A program made the position numbers and the translations under genes. DNA of 64,000 bases from Geobacter sp. UBA6151 (lineage in GTDB: Bacteria > Desulfobacterota > Desulfuromonadia > Geobacterales > Pseudopelobacteraceae): NCBI GenBank assembly GCA_002423105.1, contig DIUT01000059.1:84738-148737 (forward strand), written 5' to 3'. The notes beneath the pieces were generated by a model, which saw nothing but the letters and a program-made list of their open reading frames with translations, had not been told where the DNA came from and searched no databases. How positions within the stretch are numbered: position 1 is the first letter of the stretch; each line of letters begins with the position of its first letter. Shown here one piece after another: positions 33,192 to 40,879 of the stretch.

Positions 33192-34682
33192 ATGAGCATT
33201 AAAACTTTTTTTCAAACAACAACGCAACGACGCAACGAAAAGCCGTCAAAAGAGAAGAAAAGCATCTTCTCAGTTGCTCCGTTGCTCTGTGTTTCAAGCA
33301 TGCTGTTTATCCTGTCCGGCTGCACCATGGCCCCCAAGTACACCAGGCCAGAGGCTCCGGTGCCAGCCAGTTGGCCCAGCGGACCGTCCTACAAAACTGA
33401 AACCGGCAAGCCTGCCGGCAAGCTGGTGGCTGACATCCCCTGGAAAGAGTTTTTCATCGACCAGCAGTTACGGAAAGTAATCGACCTGGCTCTGGTCAAT
33501 AATCGCGATCTTCGGGTTGCTGCGCTTAACATCGAAAAGACCCGCGCCCTCTACCAGATCCAGCGCTCCGATCTGTTTCCGCAGATCGACGGAACTGCCG
33601 GAGCCAACATCCAACGCCTGCCGGCCGATCTCTCCAGCACCGGACAGGCTCGTATCAACCGGCAGTATAACGTCGGCCTGGGGGTCAGCAGTTACGAGCT
33701 TGACCTGTTCGGCCGGGTACGCAGCCTGAAGGATCAGGCGCTGGAGCAGTATCTGGCCACCGAGCAGGCCCGCCGCGCCGTTCAGATCAGTCTGGTGGCG
33801 GAAGTGGCCAATGCCTGGCTCACCCTGGCGGCAGACCGGGAACGGCTGAAGCTGGCCCAGGAAACACTCGGCAGTCAACAGGAAAGCTATCAGTTGATCC
33901 AACACCGTTTTGAGGCGGGAGCCTCGTCGCAACTGGAGCTGAGCCAGGCCCGGACACGGGTGGATGCGGCACGGGTGGACAGCGCCCTCTACACCGCCCG
34001 GCTGGCCCAGTCGGAAAACGCGCTCAACCTGCTGGTGGGCGCAACAGTGCCGAAGGAACTGCTGCCAAACCAGCTTGCACCGGTAAATACTCTGGCGGAA
34101 CTGCCAAGCGGCCTGCCCTCAGATGTGCTGCTGGCCCGTCCCGACATCCTGGCTGCCGAACACCGGCTGCAAGGGGCCAATGCCAACATCGGCGCGGCCC
34201 GCGCCGCCTTCTTTCCCCGCATCGGCTTAAGCGCCAGCTTCGGCACCGCCAGCGCCAAACTGACCGACCTGTTCCAGCCCGGTTCTGCTGCCTGGAATTT
34301 TGTGCCTCAGATCAGCGTGCCGCTGTTTGACGCAGGCAGTAATCTGGCAAACCTCGATGTAAGCAAGGCAGAGCGGGATATCGCCATCGCCCAGTACGAA
34401 AAAGCGATTCAGAGCGCCTTTCGGGAAGTGGCCGACAGCCTGGCAACCAACGGCACCATCGGTGAGCAGCTGGCAGCCCAGCAATCGCTGACCGAGGCGG
34501 CCCTGGACAGTTTCCGGCTTTCCGAGGCTCGCTACAACAGAGGCGTTGACAGCTATCTTACGGTGCTGGACTCCCAGCGCTCAACCTACAGCGCGCAACA
34601 AAACCTGATCAATGTGCGGCTGGCCCGGTTGGCCAATCAGGTAACCCTCTACAAGGTGCTGGGTGGCGGAGCAGGCAAGTAA
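33192..34682 (+). CDS. Outer-membrane efflux channel lipoprotein (OprM/NodT family)
   Basis: TolC-like channel completing the tripartite pump. The ATG at 33192 follows the transporter stop by one base, with GGGGAGG upstream. The signal ends in a lipobox LFILSGC, after a longer than usual charged N-terminal region of about 30 residues. OEP repeats are visible: NRDLRVAALNIEKTRALYQ, GLGVSSYELDLFGRV and the C-terminal ARYNRGVDSYLTVLDSQRS. About 496 residues, normal. Confidence 0.92.
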   Translation: MSIKTFFQTTTQRRNEKPSKEKKSIFSVAPLLCVSSMLFILSGCTMAPKYTRPEAPVPASWPSGPSYKTETGKPAGKLVADIPWKEFFIDQQLRKVIDLALVNNRDLRVAALNIEKTRALYQIQRSDLFPQIDGTAGANIQRLPADLSSTGQARINRQYNVGLGVSSYELDLFGRVRSLKDQALEQYLATEQARRAVQISLVAEVANAWLTLAADRERLKLAQETLGSQQESYQLIQHRFEAGASSQLELSQARTRVDAARVDSALYTARLAQSENALNLLVGATVPKELLPNQLAPVNTLAELPSGLPSDVLLARPDILAAEHRLQGANANIGAARAAFFPRIGLSASFGTASAKLTDLFQPGSAAWNFVPQISVPLFDAGSNLANLDVSKAERDIAIAQYEKAIQSAFREVADSLATNGTIGEQLAAQQSLTEAALDSFRLSEARYNRGVDSYLTVLDSQRSTYSAQQNLINVRLARLANQVTLYKVLGGGAGK

Positions 34683-35617
34683 TGATCGCACTACGACCCA
34701 TACGGCTGCTGCTGTTCACCCTGTTGGCGGCAGGTTCAGCAGCGGCAGCCCGGGCCGATCAAATAACCCCGGACAGCCCCGCAGACAGCCTCGCGCCGCC
34801 GCCCCAGTCCCTTCCGGCGCAATCAGCCCTGGCCCAACGCATGCACGAGGAAAGCCGGGCAAAGGAATCGCAATTTTCCATCCTGCCGCACAAGACCAAC
34901 TATCTGCTGCCGCTGACCTACAATGTCTCGCCCAACAACGGCGCCTATGCCGGTCTGACAAACAACAGGGAAGAACTGGACGAGCTGGAGGTGAAATTCC
35001 AGTTGAGTATCAAAACCCCGCTCTGGGAAAACATCTTCGGCGATAACGGCACCCTCTACGTGGCCTACAGCCAACTGGCCCTGTGGCAGGCATACAACAG
35101 CAGAATTTCAGCGCCGTTCCGGGAGATCAACTTTGAACCGGAAGTCTTTCTGGCCTTCAAGACCGACTACCGGCTTCTGGGGATGACCGGCAATCTGCTG
35201 ACCGTCGGCTTCAACCATCAGTCCAATGGCCGCTCCCAACCACTTTCCCGCAGTTGGAACCGCATTGTCGCAAACCTTGTATTCAATACAGGCGACACCT
35301 ACATCACCCTCAAGCCCTGGTTCCGCATTCCCGAGCGCAGCGCGGACGACGACAACCCCCACATGGAAAAGTATTTCGGCTACGGAGAGCTGCATCTTCT
35401 GCACAAGCTGCACGATCACACCCTGACCCTGATGCTGCGCAACAACCTGCGCGCCTCCGGCAACAAGGGGGCGGTGCAGGTGGATTGGAGCTTTCCGCTG
35501 CATAAAAAACTGAGAGGGTACATTCAGTATTTCAACGGTTACGGCGAAAGCCTGGTGGATTACAACCATGCCAACAACCGGATCGGTGTGGGGGTGATGC
35601 TGACCGACTGGCTGTAA
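34682..35617 (+). CDS. pldA: Outer-membrane phospholipase A (OMPLA)
   Basis: Beta-barrel hydrolase that degrades phospholipids misplaced in the outer leaflet. Signal peptide (cleavage near ARA, residue 24). Family signature YSQLALWQAYN and PFREINFEPE, and catalytic residues His179, Ser181 and Asn193 in GFNHQSNGRSQPLSRSWNR; spacing (+2, +12) matches E. coli His142, Ser144, Asn156. The terminal LTDWL is a barrel end. The start codon overlaps the channel gene stop by one base (TAATG), so it belongs to the efflux operon, an uncommon pairing. Confidence 0.93.
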   Translation: MIALRPIRLLLFTLLAAGSAAAARADQITPDSPADSLAPPPQSLPAQSALAQRMHEESRAKESQFSILPHKTNYLLPLTYNVSPNNGAYAGLTNNREELDELEVKFQLSIKTPLWENIFGDNGTLYVAYSQLALWQAYNSRISAPFREINFEPEVFLAFKTDYRLLGMTGNLLTVGFNHQSNGRSQPLSRSWNRIVANLVFNTGDTYITLKPWFRIPERSADDDNPHMEKYFGYGELHLLHKLHDHTLTLMLRNNLRASGNKGAVQVDWSFPLHKKLRGYIQYFNGYGESLVDYNHANNRIGVGVMLTDWL

Positions 35618-35661
35618 GGTTCCGCCGCAGGCACGCCACACCGTTCTGTAGGGCCATCCGC

Positions 35662-35712
35662 TTGACAGGAGGTTTTTCCTTGGTACACTTCGCATAGATT
35701 GAATGATCATTC
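35662..35712 (+). promoter_or_regulatory. Promoter and operator of the second tetR
   Basis: TTGACA (35662-35667), 16 bases, TACACT (35684-35689), then the perfect 12-bp palindrome GAATGATCATTC (35701-35712) around the start site. The half-site matches that of the efflux operon. Confidence 0.68.
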
Positions 35713-35732
35713 GGTAACGGTGCGGACGGCTT

Positions 35733-36302
35733 ATGGAATCTATCGACAAGCGCGAGGCTGTCATGCAGGCGCTCATGGAGCTGGTGGCGGAAAACGGATT
35801 CCACGGTTCACCCATGTCATTGGTTGCCAAACGGGCCGGCGTGGCGACCGGGACCATTTATCACTACTTTGAGAGCAAGGAGATGCTCATCAGAGATACC
35901 TATGCAGAGCTGGAGGGCCAACTTCTTGCGGCTGTCAGCATGGAATACCCTGCAGAGCGTTCAGTCAGGGAGCGCTTCATGCATATCGGCCGGACGCTGA
36001 CCCGCAGCTTTCTTGCCTCTCCCCTGCAATTCCGTTTTCTTGAGCAGTTCCATAATTCTCCCTATGGGGCGGAGAGCCGTCGAAGCAGAATGGTGGAAGG
36101 GAAAGGCGATATCGTAACACGGCTGTTTGAAGATGCCGTGGCGCAACAGTTGCTCAAGGAACTTCCGCTGCCGGTCCTCTTCGCCCTGACCTTCGGACCG
36201 TTGCTGGTGGTGAGCCGGGACCATATTCTGGAGGTGCTTGAACTGGATGAACATCTTGTTGAAAAAACGGTTGAAGCCTGCTGGGATGCGGTCAAACGTT
36301 AG
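35733..36302 (+). CDS. TetR-family regulator, paralog of the efflux repressor
   Basis: 189 residues with N-terminal helix-turn-helix LVAENGFHGSPMSLVAKRAGVATGTIYHYFESK. The C-terminal domain resembles the TetR at 28125 (EQFHNSPYG, HILEVLELDEH, ACWDAVKR), pointing to duplication and a similar ligand. Preceded by its own promoter with a palindrome; a larger related palindrome follows at 36326 before the next gene. Probably controls itself and the SRAP/PagL genes downstream; cross-regulation with the first TetR is plausible. Confidence 0.87.
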   Translation: MESIDKREAVMQALMELVAENGFHGSPMSLVAKRAGVATGTIYHYFESKEMLIRDTYAELEGQLLAAVSMEYPAERSVRERFMHIGRTLTRSFLASPLQFRFLEQFHNSPYGAESRRSRMVEGKGDIVTRLFEDAVAQQLLKELPLPVLFALTFGPLLVVSRDHILEVLELDEHLVEKTVEACWDAVKR

Positions 36303-36325
36303 TGCAGCGTGGCACGCCCTTATCG

Positions 36326-36341
36326 GAATGAATATTCATTC
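36326..36341. promoter_or_regulatory. TetR-type operator before the SRAP-like gene
   Basis: GAATGAATATTCATTC is a perfect 16-bp palindrome, 25 bases before the preferred start of the next gene. It shares AATGA-N4-TCATT with the operator at 28090 (AATGAACGTTCATT). Confidence 0.6.
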
Positions 36342-36365
36342 ACAAAATACCGACAAAAGAGAATC

Positions 36366-37025
36366 ATGCAGCTCCAGGAAGCACAGGACCGGGATAACCG
36401 TGCGGCACAGGCAGGGTATGCCTGCCAGAGGCTGAATACCATGACAGGTATGTATGGACGACTCATCGCAACAGGGCCTGCTGAACTGCTGGCCGCCAGA
36501 TACGGTGTTCAGATACCTTCCGGCTGGCTGCCCAGCAGCAATCTCAGACAGGGCCGGCAGGGACTGATTATCCGCCATGACCAATGGGGACGGCGTCAGG
36601 CAGCAGTTCTGCGCATGCGGGGGGGTGAAGATGTTCTGTCTGCCGACGGGGTATCCCGGGTCTCCCGCCTTGGTCAAGGCAACCGTTGCATCATACCGGT
36701 CAATGGCTACTGCATCTGTAGAGACGGTTCATGCCATTACATCACCATGAAGGACTATTCACTGATGAACTGCACCGGTATCCTGAAGCCCGGACAAAAC
36801 CTCGGCGGCACGGTTCAGGACTGTTTTTCCCTGCTCACCACCTCCGCCAACGTACTGCTTGCGCCGCTTCATCCCAAAATGCCGCTGTTGCTTCACCACA
36901 GCGAGATTGACCACTGGCTGCGGGGGGAAGGCCCGGTGGCACAGGAACTGGAGCGGATCTCGCTCCCCTATCCCTCCGGTTTGATGCAGGTATGTCCTTT
37001 GCTGAAGCATCAGGACAGCGAATAA
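36366..37025 (+). CDS. Degenerate SRAP (YedK/HMCES-like) protein
   Basis: Resembles the SOS response-associated peptidase family that crosslinks to abasic DNA: MYGRLIATGPAELLAARYG, then NRCIIPVNGYCICR, LLTTSANVLLAPLHPKMPLLL. In active members the protein begins MCGRF with a catalytic Cys2; here the position is Tyr, it is preceded by about 28 extra residues, and the Asn and Glu (NAR, FYEW) blocks are not kept. Only the His of HPKMP is recognisable. It is probably not catalytic in the usual way. The start is uncertain: ATG 36366 suits the operator position; ATG 36441 or 36450 would begin at the domain. Confidence 0.65.
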   Translation: MQLQEAQDRDNRAAQAGYACQRLNTMTGMYGRLIATGPAELLAARYGVQIPSGWLPSSNLRQGRQGLIIRHDQWGRRQAAVLRMRGGEDVLSADGVSRVSRLGQGNRCIIPVNGYCICRDGSCHYITMKDYSLMNCTGILKPGQNLGGTVQDCFSLLTTSANVLLAPLHPKMPLLLHHSEIDHWLRGEGPVAQELERISLPYPSGLMQVCPLLKHQDSE

Positions 37026-37045
37026 ACGGATAAAGAAGGTTATGT

Positions 37046-37585
37046 ATGCGAAAAAAAATGATCGTACTGACCGGGTGCATTATCTTCCTTCTGACAGGCA
37101 CGGCAGCGGAAGCAGACTGGCAGGAAGCCGGTGTCCGCATCGGCATTCAGGCCGGGCCGAAGCATGAATATTTCCGCCAATACGAAGCCTTTGCGGTGTA
37201 TGGCCTGCCCTGGGACTGGCGGATGTCCTCCGGCTGGGGCTTGGCTCCCCGGCTCAATCTGTCCGCCGGCACTCTGGTTGGCGGCAATACAACCGGATTC
37301 ATCGGTTCGGCAGGAGCAGGTCTTATCTTCAACAAACCGGGCAGCGGTATTGCCCTGGAGGCAGGTGCGAGCTTCAACCTTCTGGACAGACGCCAGTTCG
37401 GCCAACAGGATTTCGGAAGCATCCTCCTGTGGGGCGCCTATATGGGGGTTGCCTACCGCTTTGCCGGCGGGCTGGGGGTGGGATATCGCCTGCAGCATGT
37501 GTCAAACAACCGCATATTGTATACCAACAGGACCCCGAACCCCGGCCTGGATATGCATATGATCGGGGTAAGCTGGAATTTCTAA
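37046..37585 (+). CDS. PagL-like lipid A 3-O-deacylase
   Basis: Eight-strand outer-membrane barrel of 179 residues with a signal peptide (cleavage near AEA, residue 23). The C-terminal block GYRLQHVSNNR...NPGLDMHMIGVSWNF matches the acyloxyacyl hydrolase family, with catalytic His151 and Ser153; the third residue (Glu in PagL) is not obvious, since Asn occupies the +14 position. ATG at 37046 with AAGAAGG upstream. 20 bases after the SRAP-like gene. Would trim lipid A at the cell surface. Confidence 0.75.
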   Translation: MRKKMIVLTGCIIFLLTGTAAEADWQEAGVRIGIQAGPKHEYFRQYEAFAVYGLPWDWRMSSGWGLAPRLNLSAGTLVGGNTTGFIGSAGAGLIFNKPGSGIALEAGASFNLLDRRQFGQQDFGSILLWGAYMGVAYRFAGGLGVGYRLQHVSNNRILYTNRTPNPGLDMHMIGVSWNF

Positions 37586-38041
37586 GAATTTCATGATGTT
37601 GCAGGCGCTCATGCCGGAGTAGACGGATGCCAGCAATCACGCTCAATTTTTTTGGTCAGTTTTGATTCGGAGCGCGCAACATCGCTGAGTATTGAGTACC
37701 GGAGGAGACTCGCGCAGAATCTGGACTGGAGTCTGTCCTGGTTTTATGAAGGGGACAACCGCCTGATCAGGCGGCATGGTCTGGCCAGTCAGGTATGGGC
37801 GGTCAAGGATTTCACGGATGAACGGCTGACCTTGGGGTTTGGCGTCGGGGCATACTGTGCCGTAGACCGGCAGGCAGGTCACACTCCGGATGGCGACCGG
37901 ATCATCTCGGCCATCGGCACCCTGACCGGAAGCTATCGTTTTGATCCACAGTGGTCCGCGCGTATCTCCTGGAACCGTATCGTAACCGATTACAACCGGG
38001 ATACCGACGTCATTCTGGGGGGAATCGGCTATCGGTTCTAA
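37586..38041 (+). pseudogene. 5'-truncated outer-membrane beta-barrel remnant
   Basis: The frame from a TTG at 37652 to the stop at 38041 encodes amphipathic strands (SIEYRRRLAQNLDWSLSWFYEGD, GSYRFDPQWSARISWNRI) and ends in IGYRF, a barrel-insertion signature. There is no signal peptide, ribosome binding site or ATG; the frame is open upstream only to the stop at 37583-37585. It looks like the C-terminal part of a porin-like protein whose front is lost. Confidence 0.55.
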
Positions 38042-38165
38042 TGGGGCCGCGTCCCGTCCGTGCGGCGACACGGCAGACGGCGTGAGCGAGCCATGCAGAC
38101 CCAGGCGGGTGGTCAAGAGTGGGCTGCCCCGCAGACAAGCGGCTATGAACAGCAAGGAGGACACC

Positions 38166-38303
38166 ATGAAAACTTCCAGGATGATTCTCTATTGGACCAT
38201 AGCACTCCTCGCCCTTGCGACGGCACTGTACCTGCTGGCCCAGACACCGCCGCCGGGCTGGCCGATAAACCTGATTCACCTGCTTTTCAAATACAAACCC
38301 TAG
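38166..38303 (+). CDS. Small single-span membrane protein
   Basis: 45 residues. ATG at 38166 with AAGGAGG six bases upstream. One membrane helix (about residues 7-26) followed by a short PPPGWPINLIHLLFKYKP tail. No family recognised. It lies 52 bases before mlaA and may be co-transcribed with it. Confidence 0.6.
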   Translation: MKTSRMILYWTIALLALATALYLLAQTPPPGWPINLIHLLFKYKP

Positions 38304-38355
38304 CATACCCGGAGAGGATTTTTGGGGCAGGCCCCCACAGAAAGGAAACCGTGTC

Positions 38356-39285
38356 TTGAATTTCAGTCATCACGTCATAGCGGGCTTTCTGACAGCCGCT
38401 GCCCTTGCATTGTGTCCGCTGCCCCTCCATGCCGAGGGGCTCCCATCAACAACGGCTGATAGCGTGGATTCTCCCCTTTCCGCACCCCCTGCCCCATCGC
38501 AGCCCCCTCCCGGCAGGACGGAAGAGCCGGAAGCCCTGCCGCCGGAGCTGGTCGATAGCGCTGAAGAGCTGCAGCAGGATAGTGGTACCGTTGCCGAAAG
38601 CGACGGTACGGATGAGGATGAATATGAGGATGAAGAGGAGAGTCAGGGGATTTACGACCCGATAGCGCCGCTGAACAAGGCCATGTTCCACGTAAATGAC
38701 AGGCTGTATTTCTGGGTGCTCAAACCGGCGGCAACGGGATATTCCCATCTGGTTCCCCACTATTTCAGAACGGGCTTCAGCAGCGTTTACGATAATTTAA
38801 AGACCCCCGCCAGGATGATAAACAGCCTGCTGCAGTTCAGGCTCAAGGCGGCAGGGACTGAATTCCTCAGGTTTCTCGTCAATTCCACGGTCGGTGTCGC
38901 CGGTTTTAAGGATATTGCCGGGGATGTTCTGGAGATCAGAAAACAGGAAGCTGATTTCGGGCAGACGCTGGGCCATTATGGCATAGGCCACGGATTGTAT
39001 ATTCTATGGCCGGTTTTCGGGCCTTCTTCGCTCCGTGATACAGTCGGTTTTGCCGGAGACAGCCTGCTGCATCCGCTGACCTATGCAGGCTGGCTTGATC
39101 TTCCGGTCACGGCAACCTTCGGTATTTCCGCACACGAGAAGGTAAACGACACTTCGTTCAGGACAGGAGAGTATGAGTCGTTCCTGAAAGCCGTGCTGGA
39201 CCCCTATACCGCGATGCGCGATTCCTTTGTCCAATACCGGAAAAGGAAAGTCGAAGAGAGCGATCCCTGGTTTAAAGGGCGATAG
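38356..39285 (+). CDS. mlaA: MlaA/VacJ-family outer-membrane lipid-asymmetry protein
   Basis: Removes phospholipids from the outer leaflet for return by the Mla system. Family core: YDPIAPLNKAMFHVNDRLYFWVLKP, NLKTPARMINSLLQ, VGVAGFKDIAG, DFGQTLGHYGIGHGLYILWPVFGPSSLRD. The signal peptide ends near LHA; Cys in LALCPLPLHA does not form a good lipobox, unlike E. coli MlaA. A Pro- and acid-rich linker (DEDEYEDEEES, to about residue 98) precedes the domain. Start is TTG at 38356 with AAAGGA upstream. Other Mla genes are not in the window. Confidence 0.88.
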   Translation: MNFSHHVIAGFLTAAALALCPLPLHAEGLPSTTADSVDSPLSAPPAPSQPPPGRTEEPEALPPELVDSAEELQQDSGTVAESDGTDEDEYEDEEESQGIYDPIAPLNKAMFHVNDRLYFWVLKPAATGYSHLVPHYFRTGFSSVYDNLKTPARMINSLLQFRLKAAGTEFLRFLVNSTVGVAGFKDIAGDVLEIRKQEADFGQTLGHYGIGHGLYILWPVFGPSSLRDTVGFAGDSLLHPLTYAGWLDLPVTATFGISAHEKVNDTSFRTGEYESFLKAVLDPYTAMRDSFVQYRKRKVEESDPWFKGR

Positions 39286-39501
39286 CGGGCAGCACGGAAA
39301 CATACGCACCTGCTGTCTTTGAAAAAGATACGCGGCGTCTGCTTGGTTTTCCTGTTTTCTGCGGTAAAGTCTCACTACACGCTCCGGCATGACAACCTCG
39401 CCGTGTTGGCACGACCTGTTAACCTGTCATGGGTTTACCGCGCAACTGCACTGGTGGACGTAACGGCTTAATCAGCCAACGGACACAAGGGGGGAGTCGT
39501 C

Positions 39502-39681
39502 ATGAAAGTCCAGGAGATAAAAGAAATTGCCGGGAAGCTGGGATTGAAAACAGGGAAGCTCAACAAGGGCGGTCTGATCCGGAGCATCCAGACGGCAGAG
39601 GGAAACATCCCCTGCTTCGGCACCGGCAAAGCAGCGGTATGCGGCCAGTCAACATGCTTATGGCGTGAGGACTGCACCTGA
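39502..39681 (+). CDS. Small SAP-like protein with four cysteines
   Basis: 59 residues, ATG at 39502 with GGGGGGAG upstream. The N-terminal part (MKVQEIKEIAGKLGLKTGK, then LIRSIQTAEGN) reads as a SAP/Rho-N-like helix-extended-helix motif found in nucleic-acid-binding proteins. Cys38, Cys47, Cys52 and Cys58 (PCFG, VCGQSTC, REDC) could bind zinc or an iron-sulfur cluster. Similar small proteins recur in Geobacter-type genomes. Stands alone between mlaA and the HlyD gene. Confidence 0.75.
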   Translation: MKVQEIKEIAGKLGLKTGKLNKGGLIRSIQTAEGNIPCFGTGKAAVCGQSTCLWREDCT

Positions 39682-39802
39682 TCGAAGGGAGCTGGTGCTG
39701 GTGACCTGCAGTACGCCTGCCATGGAGCCTCCCCTGCGGCGTCGGAGATTCGGAACAGGACGGGAGTGACCGCCGGGGACCGGGACAGCGGAAGGAAACG
39801 CC

Positions 39803-40879
39803 ATGGACGGACAACGGAAGAAATGGATGATCAACGTTGCGGGGTTGCTGGTGATGGCGCTCCTGGGTGTCTTCGTCTGGCAGAAATTCGGCGGCGGCAA
39901 CGGCAAGGTCAGCGGCCTGGTCAGCGGCAACGGCCGTATCGAGGCGGTGGAGATCGATATCGCCGCCAAGACGGCGGGGCGGATCAAGGATATTCTGGTC
40001 CGCGAAGGGGAGTTCGTCACCGCCGGACAGGTGCTGGCAACCATGGATACCGAGACCCTGGAGGCCCAACTGAACCAGGCCGTGGCCCAGCAACAGCAGG
40101 CAGGCAGCGCGGTTGCCACCGCACAAAGCCAGTTGTCACAGCGCGAAAGCGAAAACAGGGCGGCACGGGCGGCGGTGAGCCAGCGTGAAGCGGAACTTGT
40201 CAAGGCACGGCAGCATGCCCGCCGCTCGGCGGAACTGGTGACAACGGGAGCTATAGCGCAGCAGGATGCCGACGACGACCATGCGCAACTCCGGAATGCC
40301 GAAGCGGCGTTGAACGCAGCCCGCGCCCAGGTTGCCGCCGGCGAATCAGCCGTTGTGACGGCCCGCACCCAGATTGCCGGTGCGCAGTCGGCTGTTGCGG
40401 CGGCAGGGGCCAATGTTGACCGGATCAGGGCCGAAATCCGGGACAGCAGCCTGAAATCCCCCCGTGACGGCCGGGTGCAGTACCGGGTGGCCCAGCCGGG
40501 CGAAGTGGTCGGCGCGGGCGGACGGGTGCTCAGCCTGGTCGATCTGAGCGATGTCTACATGACCTTTTTTCTGCCCACCTCCGCGGCCGGAAAGGTTGCA
40601 CTGGGTACTGAGGTGCGTCTGGTGCTGGATGCGGCCCCCCAGTACGTCATTCCGGCCCAAGTGTCGTTTGTCGCCGATGTGGCCCAGTTCACCCCCAAAA
40701 CCGTGGAGACCGCCAGTGAACGGGAAAAACTGATGTTCCGCATCCGGGCGCAGATCCCGGTGGAACTGCTGAAAAAGCATATCACCCAGGTCAAGACCGG
40801 TCTGCCCGGCGTCGCCTACGTGCTCCTTGACCCGAGCCAGGCATGGCCGGAACATCTCCGGGTAAAGCTGCCGCAATGA
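39803..40879 (+). CDS. HlyD-family adaptor of an ABC-2 exporter (YhiI-like)
   Basis: Inner-membrane anchored periplasmic adaptor: one membrane helix (about 9-26), a lipoyl half (EIDIAAKTAGRIKDILVREGEFVTAGQ), a long Ala/Gln-rich coiled coil (about 75-210) and the second half LKSPRDGRVQYRVAQPGEVV. 358 residues. Its stop overlaps the start of the ABC gene (ATGA), and the three-gene order adaptor / double-ATPase-permease / permease matches E. coli yhiI-rbbA-yhhJ. Confidence 0.9.
   Translation: MDGQRKKWMINVAGLLVMALLGVFVWQKFGGGNGKVSGLVSGNGRIEAVEIDIAAKTAGRIKDILVREGEFVTAGQVLATMDTETLEAQLNQAVAQQQQAGSAVATAQSQLSQRESENRAARAAVSQREAELVKARQHARRSAELVTTGAIAQQDADDDHAQLRNAEAALNAARAQVAAGESAVVTARTQIAGAQSAVAAAGANVDRIRAEIRDSSLKSPRDGRVQYRVAQPGEVVGAGGRVLSLVDLSDVYMTFFLPTSAAGKVALGTEVRLVLDAAPQYVIPAQVSFVADVAQFTPKTVETASEREKLMFRIRAQIPVELLKKHITQVKTGLPGVAYVLLDPSQAWPEHLRVKLPQ

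Noticed and set aside
36311..36326. Possible sigma-54 promoter (TGGCAC followed by CCCTTATC) before the SRAP-like gene
   Set aside because: The -12 element lacks the required TTGC core at the right spacing.
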